This document shows, one piece after another, positions 34,440 to 44,309 of a stretch of 64,000 nt of DNA. The notes below the pieces were generated by a model. The model saw nothing but the letters and a program-made list of their open reading frames with translations, had not been told where the DNA came from and did no database searches. The DNA comes from Ahaetulla prasina (lineage: Eukaryota; Chordata; Lepidosauria; Squamata; Colubridae). Within the stretch, counting starts at the first letter, position 1. The number at the start of each line of letters is the position of its first letter. The stretch is from positions 66,415,064 to 66,479,063 of the forward strand of contig NC_080542.1 of the NCBI RefSeq assembly GCF_028640845.1. Reading direction: 5' to 3'. The translations under genes were made by a program, and so were the position numbers.

Positions 34440-35068
34440 TGTAGGAAGTTAGCACTCATCCCTCCTAGAAGAATGAAATATTTTAGAGGATATTGAAGAG
34501 GGCAGAGTATTGTGTTTCCCTGGATGAGAAATGGAGAAACCTGTTTTAAAGACAAAGCAGCTTCCTGCCTTCTCACACTTTTGTCAATGGGCCATTAAGG
34601 CCTCAGCCAAGCTCACTCATTCCCCCCACCTTTGTCAGTGGACCATCATCTGCAACACAATAGGACCCATCTAGCAACAGAAACTCACCACATGGCAAGG
34701 TTCAAGCAAGCTTGAGAGACAACCTACAAAGTTAGCTAAGACCCCTAGACCACCTGGGAGTTTGACAACCAATCTGGGTACATTTCTCCTACAGGAGCAG
34801 GTGGGGCCCCACAGAGAGTATAAACTCAGGCACTCAGCATCTTGTTCTCTTTCTTCTCTTCTTCTCCTTTCCTCTCTGGTTCTTCACCCAACACCTTGAA
34901 ACATGTGATCACTTTTTCTGTTCAGGAACACAAGCCATGTGCTCCTGTTCAGGAACTCAAGCTATGTGATTCCTGTCCACCATTAAACCATCTTTCCAAG
35001 CAGTCTCCATGTTTCCAGTGTCTTTTTCCCCACTTGGAACTGAACCCAGATGGACATTTCTTCCAACA
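34440..35068 (+). mobile_element. solo retroviral LTR, 629 bp
   Basis: Starts TGTAGGAAGTTAGCAC and ends TTTCTTCCAACA, flanked by the 4-bp repeat GTTG (34436-34439 and 35069-35072). A TATA box (tataaa, 34819-34824) and downstream pyrimidine-rich stretch mark U3/R. Tandem-like halves near 34920-34975 repeat gttcaggaac and caagc.atgtg. No primer site or internal genes follow, so it is a solo LTR. It belongs with the minus-strand copy at 5675-6482 and the fragment at 14965-15290. Confidence 0.78.
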
Positions 35069-35079
35069 GTTGATTGATG

Positions 35080-35550
35080 GCTGGCTTTTAAGTCATTAGC
35101 TGTCGCTTGCTTGTGCTGCCCAGCTGTCGCCTTCTAAGTACTTGATAGACTGGTGGCAAATCAGTGCTCTTGTTGACTGAAGAGGGGCCTGAATCCCAGG
35201 CTTCAATTGCTTCCCTTGCTCTTTTTGTGCTTGCTCATCCAACAATCTTAGTAATTTCAAAATTGAATGTGTGTGCAATGTGCTATGAGTTTGAATCTCC
35301 TCGTCTGAATACTTGGTTGTGTCTGTGCTACATAGTTAGAGAGGCAATGATAGATAATGTTGGAAGTATCTCCCACCTCCAAGCAATCTTTATAATGCCT
35401 AATTTGTTCTTGTATGATAGCCTCTGGGTGGTGTGCTATGCCCACTTGCAGTTCTTAGAACCTGCATTCTATGCTTCCATAATGTTTTTGATGAATGGCA
35501 GGGTGTATCATGTTGTTAGTATTGTACCTTGTTTCTTCCTTCCTCTCAGA
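35080..35550. other. no recognised feature
   Basis: Holds an open stretch on the plus strand (35164-35643) that I do not recognise and that lacks splice or repeat support. Confidence 0.35.
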
Positions 35551-35551
35551 C

Positions 35552-35693
35552 CTGGAAGACGTTTTTTTAGATCTCCCCCAAGTCATTGTTGGAGCATCAG
35601 AGATCTAAAAATATGTCTTCCAGCTCTTAACAATAGACTTTAAGAGTGGCGAGAAACAGGCAGCAAAAGAAGCAGCAGTGGAGGCGACAGGGC

Positions 35694-35740
<47 letters not shown>

Positions 35741-36420
35741 TCGCAAGGACTTGGAGGCAGCTCCTCTGAGGAAAAGAGGAGGCGGCGAAGACCTGGCTTT
35801 CCCCCAAGAGAGGACCGCGGAGGGACATACACATACAAACACACAAGCCCCTGTCACTTCCGTTGCCACTCTTAAAGTCTATTGTTAAGAGCTGGAAGAC
35901 GTTTTCGTAGTTCTCTGATGTTCCAACAATGACTTGGGGGAGATCTAAGAAAACGTCTTCCAGCTCTTAACGATAGACTTTAAGAGTGGCAAAAAGTGGC
36001 AGCGGAGGCGACAGGGGCTTGTGTGTGTATTTGTATGCGTCCCTCCACAGTCCTCTCCCCGGGGACAGCCAGGGCTTCACCGCCTCCTCTTTTCCTCAGA
36101 AGAGCTGCCTCCAAGTCCTTGCGAAGGGACACACACACACATACACACACACACACACACAAACCGGTATCGCCTCCGCTGCCGTTTCTCGCCATTATTA
36201 AAGTCTATTGTTAAGAGCTGGAAAATGTTTTCTTAGATCTCTGGTGCTCCAACGACTTGGTGGAGTTCTAAGAAAATGTCTTCCAGCTCTTAATGATAGA
36301 CTTTAAGAGTAGCGAGAAATGGCAGTGGGGGCGACAGGGGCTTGTATGTGTGTATGTGTATGTGTATGAGTGTGTGTGTGTATGTGACATCTGGCTGCCC
36401 TCCCCCAGCACTGCCACTGC
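35552..36420. repeat. array of alternating inverted repeats with GT/CA spacers
   Basis: Three hairpin modules occur about 320 bases apart: arms 35552-35574/35601-35623, 35865-35914/35941-35990 (47 of 50 paired) and 36191-36240/about 36265-36313. Each has a 24-26 base loop related to ctgatgttccaacaatgac; the first loop is the complement of the other two. Arms share ctggaagacgtttt and ttaagagctgg. The two spacers (35651-35864 and 35991-36190) are reverse complements of each other, one with a (gt)n run and the other a (ca)n run. A third, diverging spacer starts at 36314. No protein, terminal duplication or known family was recognised. Confidence 0.85.
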
Positions 36421-37010
36421 CACTGTCCCTCTAGAACAATGGCTCTGTCTCCCCGAAGGGCCGCCCACCCACCCACTAGCCGGGCCAGAAGGCAGGCAAG
36501 CAGAGCCACAGGGAAGGGAGCTAGCTAGCTGGGCAGCCCCGACATGCTTGCCTGCCTTCCCGGTGGTCCCCATGGCCAGGCCTGCTTGCCTGCCTTCCTC
36601 CCCCACACCACCTCTTATTTTGGCTGCTTACCTTCCACGGCTGCTGGTCCAGAGTCAGGTAGGCAAGCTGACCCGAGTTTTTGGAAGCCCCCAGCCAGCC
36701 ATCGCTGCTGGAAAGCAGCTGGCCAGGAAGCCTCCAAAAAGGCTTTTTTGCCAACCACTTTCTCCACAGGCTGCCAAAAAGTACTGGCAGCGTCCCCATG
36801 TTCTTTGCACATGCACATCCCATTGGACTTGCAAGGCAATGGGATGCACATGCCCAAAGAACATGGCGGTGACGAACATGGCGGCTAGGGGACTGGTTCA
36901 GGGGCATGGCCAGCCAGCCATTACTACCAGTTTTGTGAACACCGACAGATTTTTACTATCAGTTCTCCCGAACTGGAGTGAACTGGGAGCAACCACCACT
37001 GGTAAAAACC
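36421..37010. repeat. GC-rich repeat-like block with hairpin at 36797-36865
   Basis: A GC-richer stretch contains a 29-base arm pair (36797-36825 and 36837-36865, about 25 pairs) around gacttgcaagg. It ends in gggagcaaccaccactgg, a hAT-like terminus facing right. It probably derives from a non-autonomous DNA transposon. The matching left terminus was not found. Confidence 0.5.
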
Positions 37011-37620
37011 CTTTAAAATTTGAACATCTGGAAAGGTATGGGAATCAGTGAGGAGGAAAAAGAAAAAGCTAGACATTAGGAGACCAATCAATACAGAAGC
37101 CAGCCATCAAGATTTGCCCACCTGCATAGATGGGAAGAGGAAAAGGCCGCGAAAGGACCAGTTTGATTAGTGGCCAAAGACAGGAATGAGCACTAGCCTA
37201 GACCTATTTCTAAGCCAGACTAGAATTTCTGAAGTTGCCTTAAGAAAGAAGTTGAAAGAGCATAGAACAGAAGCTGGTTAGCCTACATTACAAATTTCTT
37301 TAAGTCTAGGTGAACTATTTTGTTGTGCAGATGTCTGGGCAGCCTATTTGTGACTGTGGGAAAGTGTGACTGAAGAGATTATTTCGTTAATTACTTTGCC
37401 CAGACTTTGGTACTTGGTTTTGCTACTGTCAGTTAATGCAGTTTAGGTGCAGTTTAGTAATCTATTGTTACAAGTATTTCCCATAGTTTCCAGTCTCAGT
37501 AGATCATGGATTTTGTATTAATGGTTAAGAATAGCTGAGACAGTGAGAGAAATAAAGTTAATGTATAATACAGAATCTCCAAGGGTGATTATTATTTATT
37601 AAAATAAAATTTTAATAGAT
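37011..37620. other. no recognised feature
   Basis: Nothing that I can support as a gene or repeat. Confidence 0.4.
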
Positions 37621-37624
37621 TTAA

Positions 37625-37843
37625 TCCTTATGATGCTTGATAAATGTATCTTTTCTTTTATGTACACTGAGAGCATATGCACCAAGACAATTCCTTGTGT
37701 GGCCAATCACACTTAGCCAATAAAAATTCTGTTCTGTTCTGTTCTGTTCTGTTCTGTTCTGTTCTGTTCTCTTCTCTTCTCTTCTCTTCTCTTCTCTTCT
37801 CTTCTCTTTTATTCTCTTCTCTTCTCTTCTATTCTATTCAAAT
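37625..37843 (+). mobile_element. Rex1/L3-like LINE 3' end running into TTCTG/TTCTC repeats
   Basis: The segment 37625-37735 matches the 3' untranslated region of the LINE at 27718-28840 (tgtacactgagagcatatgcaccaagaca). The pentamer tail has diversified into blocks of ttctg (37731-37770), then ttctc, then ttcta-like units to 37843. Only the tail of the LINE is present. Confidence 0.8.
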
Positions 37844-38180
37844 AAAATACTTTCTACAATAGTTTAACAAATTAACAAGTAGTAACAAATTAGTAATGCA
37901 GGACAACATTTGTAAGAAAAATGTTTTTCTTTTCAGATATTTAAATTTAATTTTTTGATTTTTGCTGTTTTAGGCTTATCCAGAAGGTTACTTTGGAACT
38001 GCAGATCCCCCTGCTGGTATATAACTAGAATTCCAATCAAATGTAAAATCTAAATAGTTTTGGGCTAATTTTACTAATTCTAGATAGAATGTTGTTGTTG
38101 TTAGTTAAATCTTCTGTCTTTAAAGGATGTCTAAAAGGGCAAAAGGCTTTATTCCCATGTTCAGGGGAAAAAAAGGATTT

Positions 38181-38185
<5 letters not shown>

Positions 38186-38220
<35 letters not shown>
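38186..38220. repeat. (TA)n microsatellite at a Penelope boundary
   Basis: About 15 at units directly abut the left end of the Penelope-like element. A similar run borders the right end. Confidence 0.9.
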
Positions 38221-38222
<2 letters not shown>

Positions 38223-38300
38223 TGAGGTTTTCGCGGGTGTTTGTATGTAGGTCTTTGGTTATTCGGGTTTTCTCCCGTGTAAAATTGGAAGTGTCTTGGC

Positions 38301-38334
38301 GACGTTTCAACGAAGTCTCATTCGTCATCTTCAG
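38301..38334 (-). ncRNA. hammerhead-ribozyme-like core, 3' pseudo-LTR
   Basis: On the minus strand the order is CTGAAGA, a GACGAA/TTCGTT stem (one G-U) with a six-base loop, GAAA, then CGTC. This matches the hammerhead core CUGANGA-stem II-GAAA with a two-pair stem III ending UC, as described for Penelope pseudo-LTRs. One extra U sits between CTGAAGA and the stem, and stem I is weak, so activity is uncertain. Confidence 0.45.
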
Positions 38335-38599
38335 GCTTCAGCTTCGTGCTTCTGGGAGCAATGGTGATTGCAGCTGTTTCTTCCTTTTTAACTGCTAGTG
38401 GGGGTTTGAACTGATTGGGTGGGAGCTTGGCTGTGCTCCTATTGGCTGGGGGTGTGTCCTGTTTGGGTGAGGGCTTGGTTGTGCTCAGATTAGTCTGAGT
38501 TGCAGGGGGATTTGAGCTGGTGAGCTGCATTGCTGTTGTTTGTCTTCGTGGTCGTGGTCGTGCTACATCTTCATAGTCTGCTGCATGTATGGATTGGAG

Positions 38600-39120
38600 G
38601 GGTTTGAAATGGCTAATACTGCAGCTGCGGTCTGGCTTCTGGTCCTTGGTTGTGCTTCATGATCAGTGTGGGTTTGGGTCTGCTTTCTGGGTGGATGTGT
38701 GGTGGTGACATCCTGTGTGGACCTCATGAGTGTGGGTCTGGTGTTGTTCCTCGTGTTAGGGACTCGTTTGTCAATAAGGGCGGGTTTCCAAATGGCTGGT
38801 AGGCGGGAGGTATCATCTCATTTGTTCATGCTGTGTGGGCGTTTTTCTATCTCGATGGCTTCTCTGATTATTCTGTTGTTAAAGTGTTCAGTTTTGGCAA
38901 TAGTTCTGGTCTTTTTAAAGTCAATATCGTGTCCTGTGGCTTTAATGTGTTGGACCAGGGAAGAAGTTGGTTCCTCTTTTTTGACTGAGTTCTTGTGTTC
39001 TTCAATGCGTGCACTTATTCTTCTGTTGGTTTATCCAATGTATGTGGGGCAGGCAGTGCATGGGATTTCATATACTCCTTGATTTTCATATACTCCTTGA
39101 TTTTCTAACTCAATTTTGTC
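38600..39120 (-). pseudogene. Penelope GIY-YIG endonuclease region, broken
   Basis: Minus-strand reading gives ENQGVYEIPCTACPTYIG, the GIY-YIG signature (GVY...YIG), then a stop in place of a codon at 39031-39033. Downstream it recovers TNRRIS-type and later FNNRIIREAIEIEKR-like sequence in changing frames. An 18-bp tandem duplication (39069-39086 and 39087-39104) repeats the first half of the motif in frame. This domain nicks DNA to prime reverse transcription. Confidence 0.75.
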
Positions 39121-39311
39121 TTTGGGGTTTCTTAGGATGGTGGATATTTTTCGGTTTGTGCAGAATCTTGCTGATTCTGTCTGTGGTGCCTTTTATATAT
39201 GGAAGGAGGGCTGTGCCGTTTTCTTGTTCTCTGTCTTGGATTTTAGTGGGGGGTTCTTTTTGGATTAGTTTGGTAATCTTATTTCTCTGGAATCCATTGG
39301 ATGGTAGTACG

Positions 39312-39863
39312 TTAGTGAGAGGGTGTAGTTCGGTTTTTAGGTGTTGTTAAGCGTTTTGTTCTGGAGATGAGTGTCTTGGCTACGGAGTTGATCTGTGCTG
39401 GGTGGTGGTGTGAAAGTGCATGCAGATAGCGGTTTGTGTGTGTTTTCTTCTGGTAGATGGTGTGTCCTAGGGAGCCATTGGGTTTCCTGTAGACTAAGAC
39501 ATCTAGGAAGGGAAGTTGGTTGTTAACTTCTGTTTCCATGGTGAACTGTATTTTGGGGTGTAGGCTATTGAGGTGTGTGAGGAAGTTGTCAAGTTTTTCT
39601 TTCCCGTGTGGCCAGATTATGAAGGTGTCATCTACGTATCTGAGCCAGAGTTTGGGTTTGTGATCAGATTTTTCTAGAGCTTGGGTTTCAAAGTGTTCCA
39701 TGTAGAGGTTGGCAATGACAGGTGAGAGGGGTGATCCCATGGGTGCTCCTTCTATTTGTTTGTATTTTTGTCCGTTATAGATGAAGTATGTGTTGGATAG
39801 GCAGTGGTTGGTCAGATCTAGGATGTGCTTGGGGGGGTTATATTTGTTTTGGATAGCTGTCAA
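39312..39863 (-). pseudogene. Penelope reverse transcriptase, partial
   Basis: An open 183-codon stretch with EGAPMGSPLSPVIANLYMEHF and the catalytic LRYVDDTFIIW (YVDD). It continues with LPFLDVLVYRKPNGSLGHTIY and HTNRYLHALSHHHPAQ, the usual Penelope RT palm-to-thumb sequence. The N-terminal part is absent and the frame closes early at its C-terminal end. Confidence 0.85.
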
Positions 39864-40072
39864 GGCTATCCCCCTGCAACTCAGACTAATCTGAGCACAA
39901 CCAAGCCCCCACCCAAACAGGACACACCCCCAGCCAATCAGAGCACAAAAAAAACCCCATCCAATCAGAGCACAGCCAAGCTCCCACCCAATCAGTTCAA
40001 ACCCCCACTAGCAGTTAAAAAGGAAGAAACAGCTGCAATCACACATTGCTCCCAGAAGCACGAAGCTGAAGC

Positions 40073-40106
40073 CTGAAGATTACGAATGAGACTTCGTCGA
40101 AACGTC
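40073..40106 (+). ncRNA. hammerhead-ribozyme-like core, inverted pseudo-LTR copy
   Basis: The inverted counterpart of 38301-38334. It has CTGAAGA (40073-40079), stem ACGAA/TTCGT around tgagac, GAAA (40099-40102) and CGTC ending at the expected cleavage base 40106. A T replaces G at the base of stem II, so this copy should be weaker than its partner. Confidence 0.4.
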
Positions 40107-40187
40107 GCCAAGACACTTCCAATTTTATGCGGGAGAAAACCCGAATAACTAAAGACCTACATACAAATACCCGCGAAAACCTCAGAA

Positions 40188-40197
40188 AACATATATA

Positions 40198-40236
<39 letters not shown>
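40188..40236. repeat. AT / TATATG microsatellite
   Basis: Runs of at and tatatg units form the right outer boundary of the Penelope element. Confidence 0.9.
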
Positions 40237-40448
40237 TCAAAATGAAAATATATAGAATTCCTTTTCCATGGAAAAATGTTTATTTTGGTGCAAAATTAAT
40301 TCTATGGAAGAGAACAATAAAACGCAAACTTAAATTTATGGTTGATATTATTGCCTTGAATTCACTCTAAGTAATGTAACTCTTCTAATTACTTTGTAGG
40401 TACAGTTTTAAATCTGTTTTGATCAACAATTATATTGAATACAACTAC

Positions 40449-41210
40449 CATATTTTTCGGTCTATAAGATGCATTTCCCCTCCCAAAAAAAGTGGGTGGA
40501 AATGTCTGTGTGTCTTACAGAGCAAATATTGTGGGGGGGGAAGGAAGGTTGGCATTCACCACTGCCACTGCCTCTTACCACCCCTATTCACCACCATCAG
40601 GAAAGGCTGGAGCCTTAGCTGCTGAGCAACTGATTGACGGTTGGATCAGCCTCCTGGAATACTGCTGATCAGCTGTTCTAGGTGGTGGTGATCACCGCTG
40701 CCATTTGCTGCTGCCACTCACCGGCACTGCTGCTGCCTGCTGCCACTGCTCCTTGCAGCAAACTCTTTGCAGCAAACTATAAACTTTCTTATAGTGGGGA
40801 TCGTCACCACAGTTTGCTGTCGCCGTTCAATGACGCCACTCACCACTGCTGCTGCTGCTCGCTACCGCCACTCACTCCCACCACTCACCACCACTTACTG
40901 CTGCTCACCGCTGCTTGCCAGCACTCTTTGCTGCTGCTGCTGCTCACCGCTGCTCGTCACTGTTTGCCGCCGCTACTTGCTACTGCCAGGAGGCCAATCC
41001 AAATCCCAATCAGCTGATCGGTAGCAAAGGCTCCATGGTGAACAACGGAGGCAGCAGACACAGAGGAGGCAGCAACAGCAGTGATTCCGGTCGGTCAGCC
41101 CACTGATAGGTAGGGCTATGGGAGGCCAGGATCCAGCTGTTGCTCAGCTGACTGGTGGTGGGTGCAATGGAGAGAAGCCCTGACGAGCCACGTGCATAAA
41201 AGATATCCAA
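40449..41210. repeat. CTG/CAC-rich low-complexity block, MITE-like left end
   Basis: Starts with ccatatttttcggtctataagatgc, like the left end of the MITE at 46741-47124. It continues into 500 bases rich in ctg, cac and gcc triplets (for example tgctgctgctgct near 40845). The triplet ORFs on both strands have biased composition and are not genes. A matching right terminus was not identified. Confidence 0.55.
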
Positions 41211-41811
41211 CATTCTGTAATTCCTAATCCTATATAATTGGTCTGAGATTATTTTTGTTTCTTAATATTTATGACTTGGGGTGTTTTTTTTTTTCCTTTC
41301 TGAAGCATTTGCCTACTTGTAGACAAATACGTATGAAAATGTAGGAATATAGATGGATTTCTCGCAAATACAAACAGAAACACATACACACGTACACATT
41401 GTTGATTCAAAAATTCTATATCTTGAGTATTAATAAGGCAGGTCTGATCTACTGATGACATCCAGTAAACCAAGGGTAAACCCCCAGGCTGCAGCCCACT
41501 ACCAGGCTGTGGCTTATTCAGAACTAGGCTGCATGAGCGGTGGCCCAGTGCACACATGCATGAACACACAGCTCAACTTGCAGTCAAGCTGTGTGTGTGT
41601 GTGTGCTGCCGTAAACTACTCCTCTAAAATTATTTATCAGAATGAACAGTCTGGTCATAGAAAACATAAGCCATTTTGCAAGAGTACATTTTCTTGATTA
41701 GCCTTCTTCAAATATGCACCTTTCATATACGTTGATATGAACTTTTCTCTATGCTGGTTGGGAATTTTGGGAATTACAGACCTAATTAATTTGTAATTAC
41801 TGCAATTTGTA
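41211..41811. other. no recognised gene
   Basis: Includes a short (gt)n at 41590-41603 and a possible old DNA-transposon remnant near 41440-41590, which is not classifiable. Confidence 0.35.
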
Positions 41812-41828
41812 GCATTGCAGTAATTTGG

Positions 41829-42470
41829 ATTACTGCAATGCTCCCCTTGAAGAGCACCCGGAGGCTCCAGTTAGTCCAGAATGCAGCTGCGCGGGTGATA
41901 GAGGGAGCGGTTTGGAGCTCCCATGTAACACCCATCCTGCGCAGACTGCACTGGCTACCTGTTGTCTTCCGGGTGCGCTTCAAGGTATTTGTTACCACCT
42001 TTAAAGCGCTCCATGGCTTAGGACCGGGATACTTACGGGACCGTCTACTGCCATCTTGTACCTCCCATCGACCTGTGCGTTCTCACAGAGAGGGACTCCT
42101 TAGGGTGCCGTCAGCCAAGCAATGTCAACTGGCGGCCCCCAGGGGAAGGGCCTTCTCCCTGGGGGCTCCTACCCTGTGGAATGAACTTCCCTCTGGACTT
42201 CGACAACTACCAGACCTTCGGACCTTTTGCTGCGAACTTACGACTTATTTATTACGTCACGCAGGACTGGCTTGAATTTTAATTTTTTAGCTGATTTTAT
42301 GGGTTTTAATTTTTATTAATTTTATAGGGTTTGATTGTATTTTAAAATTGGGCCAAATTTAATAAGTTTTTTAATGTCTGTTTTTAGTATTGCATGTGTT
42401 TTCATTGTATTTTATCTTGGCTGTAAACTGCCCTGAGTCCTTCAGGAGAAGGGCGGTATACAAATTAAAA

Positions 42471-42554
<84 letters not shown>

Positions 42555-42597
42555 TATTACTATTATTACTATTATTACTATTATTATTATTATTATT
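41829..42597 (+). mobile_element. L2-type LINE 3' end with (ATT)n tail
   Basis: An open stretch (41838-42275) encodes the C-terminal end of L2 ORF2 with LQLVQNAAARVIEGA, LHWLPVVFRVRFKV and TLWNELPSGLRQLPDLRTF, parallel to the copy at 16735-17397. The 3' untranslated region ends gccctgagtccttcaggaga and ggcggtatacaaat, then passes into an (att)n microsatellite from about 42466 to 42597. The 5' truncation point lies within a small palindrome at 41812-41841. Confidence 0.88.
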
Positions 42598-42599
42598 GA

Positions 42600-43100
42600 G
42601 TATCAGATTGGGAAATATATTGAGAAGATATCATAAAGACAAAAATAATTATTGCCGAACTACTAGGTGGAGCAAGAAATGATAACCATTCCCAGATATA
42701 CAAAATCAAGAGGAAATGGCACTGCTTTGCCAAAGACATTCTGATATGAGACAATGAAAATGCAATGTTCAGTTTGCTATCTACCCCTGCTCTAGTTGAA
42801 CTTGAGGTGATCTGAAGTAATTAAAAACTATGACTTTTAATAAGGTCTGTCTGATTCTTACAGAATAATTTTATTACAGAGGAGATCATTACTGCTGACA
42901 ATGCAAGTCCCAGACAGACATAAAAATCCAATTTATATGGAAATCCATTGATCCCATATTCTTCACTAAGTAATCCTTCAGGTTAAATCTGATACAGGAT
43001 GAACCTAATAAGGCAAAATCTGTCAATAAGATATCTTTAGAGATTCACAGGTTTTTTTTTAAAAATGATTGAAGTGGATTAAAACATAGAGCATTTCATA
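42600..43100. other. no recognised feature
   Basis: AT-rich intergenic sequence. Confidence 0.4.
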
Positions 43101-43102
43101 TA

Positions 43103-43932
43103 CAGTAGGGCGGAAATTGCGGAAACCTTTTGGGAAAAGTGTATTATTGAGGTTTGATGGCTAATAACAGCACTTTTTGGGGGAGTTTCAGGATAATCAT
43201 ATTCCACTGCTGGAATGGCCTGGGAATAGCCCAGACCTTAACCCAATAACACAGCTGCTTGCAATTACTGCAGGTTCAAGTCCCACTAGGCCCAAGGTTG
43301 ACTCAGCCTTCCATCCTTTATAAGGTAGGTAAAATGAGGACCCAGATTGTTGACTTTGTATATAATATACAAATGGATGAAGACTATTGCTTAACACAAT
43401 GTAAGCCGCCCTGAGTCTTCAGAGAAAGGCGGGATATAAATTCAAATAAATAAATAAATAAATAAAAAATTGAAAACCTATGGAGCTGACCAAAGAAACT
43501 TGTTAGTCAGAAGCGGCCCAGCAATAAAACCCAGTTAATAGAAGCAATCATTCAATCTTGGTTTCACATTATAACAGCTGCGGAACTAAAAGACGGTTCA
43601 CTCCATGGGAAGATGTTGTAAGGCTGTTACTCATGCTAAAGGTTACCCAACTAAGTATTAACTGACATTATAATTTTTTTATATCTCGTTTTTTTTCTAT
43701 GGTGATAATTTTTGTAAATCTCATTTTTTTCTACGTGTTTCACTTTTCTTCTTTATACTGTAACTGCTCTTCTAATAGCAAATCCTTCATAAAAGTTATT
43801 GCATTACATTCTTGATTAAATTATCTTACCATTCATATATAATTTTATGGTACTCCCAAAAAAAGTGGTGTTATTAACTAGTTTTAGAAAATACACTTTT
43901 CCCAAAAAATTTCCACAATTTTGGCACTACTT
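43103..43932 (+). mobile_element. Tc1-like transposon remnant, interrupted by a SINE
   Basis: Left terminus cagtagggcggaaattg and right terminus (complement) aagtagtgccaaaattgtgg are long imperfect inverted repeats sharing tgggaaaagtgtatt, with TA on both sides (43101-43102 and 43933-43934). The interior keeps only the end of the transposase: LEWPGNSPDLNPI before the SINE and an ENLWS-like continuation after it, the catalytic C-terminal block of Tc1 transposases. Most of the transposase is deleted. Confidence 0.82.
43245..43466 (+). mobile_element. 5'-truncated squamate SINE inside the Tc1 remnant
   Basis: Starts acacagctgcttgcaattac and ends gtaagccgccctgagtc, gggatataaattc and an aaat repeat tail (43445-43466). 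It splits the transposase between the codons for NPI and ENL. Same family as 4151-4420. Confidence 0.85.
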
Positions 43933-44170
43933 TATACATACTTGATTTTTTAAAAATGAATTATTGATCAAAGTGGGGGGAAAGCAAAGATAAAAAAGTC
44001 TATTAAACATTGGGCCTAATAGAAATACAGTTAGAGCTTTTTGGTTTGGTAACTAAACTAAACTAAAGTAAAGCTTAGACAGGACTGTAAAGTACTGTGA
44101 AGCGGTATATAAGACTAAGTACTATATCTATTGCTATAGACATAGCAAACTTCAGATAGAGACATAACTA

Positions 44171-44305
44171 CCATGTTTCCCTGAAAATAAGGCCCTGTGT
44201 TATATTTTTTTGAACCCTGAAATAAACGCTTGGCCTTATTGCCATGTGTTCAAAAGCCTGATTTGGCTTATTATCAGGGGATGTCTTATTTGGGGGGAAA
44301 CAGGG
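44171..44305. mobile_element. TA-flanked MITE, 135 bp
   Basis: Ends ccatgtttccctgaaaataag and cttatttggggggaaacaggg are imperfect inverted repeats with TA on both sides. Relatives at 50612-50677 and 63589-63750. No coding sequence. Confidence 0.8.
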
Positions 44306-44309
44306 TATT

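Larger units (their letters stand above)
38221..40192 (-). mobile_element. Penelope-like retroelement with inverted terminal repeats
   Basis: On the minus strand an RT segment (39863 to 39312) is followed by a GIY-YIG endonuclease region (about 39120 to 38600) and a terminal repeat (about 38505 to 38221). An inverted copy of this repeat lies at 39873-40192 at the RT side. Both repeats contain gtctcattcgt/acgaatgagac, gtcttggcgacg and gggttttctccc. Inverted or direct pseudo-LTRs and a C-terminal GIY-YIG domain are hallmarks of Penelope elements. The N-terminal RT part is missing, as the inverted repeat joins directly to RT. AT microsatellites lie on both outer edges. Confidence 0.85.

Noticed and set aside
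35164..35643. 159-codon plus-strand ORF
   Set aside because: Runs into the inverted-repeat array and has no recognisable domain; likely chance.
35627..35888. ORFs with HTHTHT or VCVCVC runs
   Set aside because: Translations of the (gt)n/(ca)n microsatellite in the array.
35552..36420. CRISPR-like spacing of similar repeats
   Set aside because: Only three units, 320 bases apart, with alternating orientation and homologous spacers in a vertebrate genome. Not a CRISPR array.
42390..42599. Poly-tyrosine ORF
   Set aside because: Translation of the (ATT)n tail of the L2 element.
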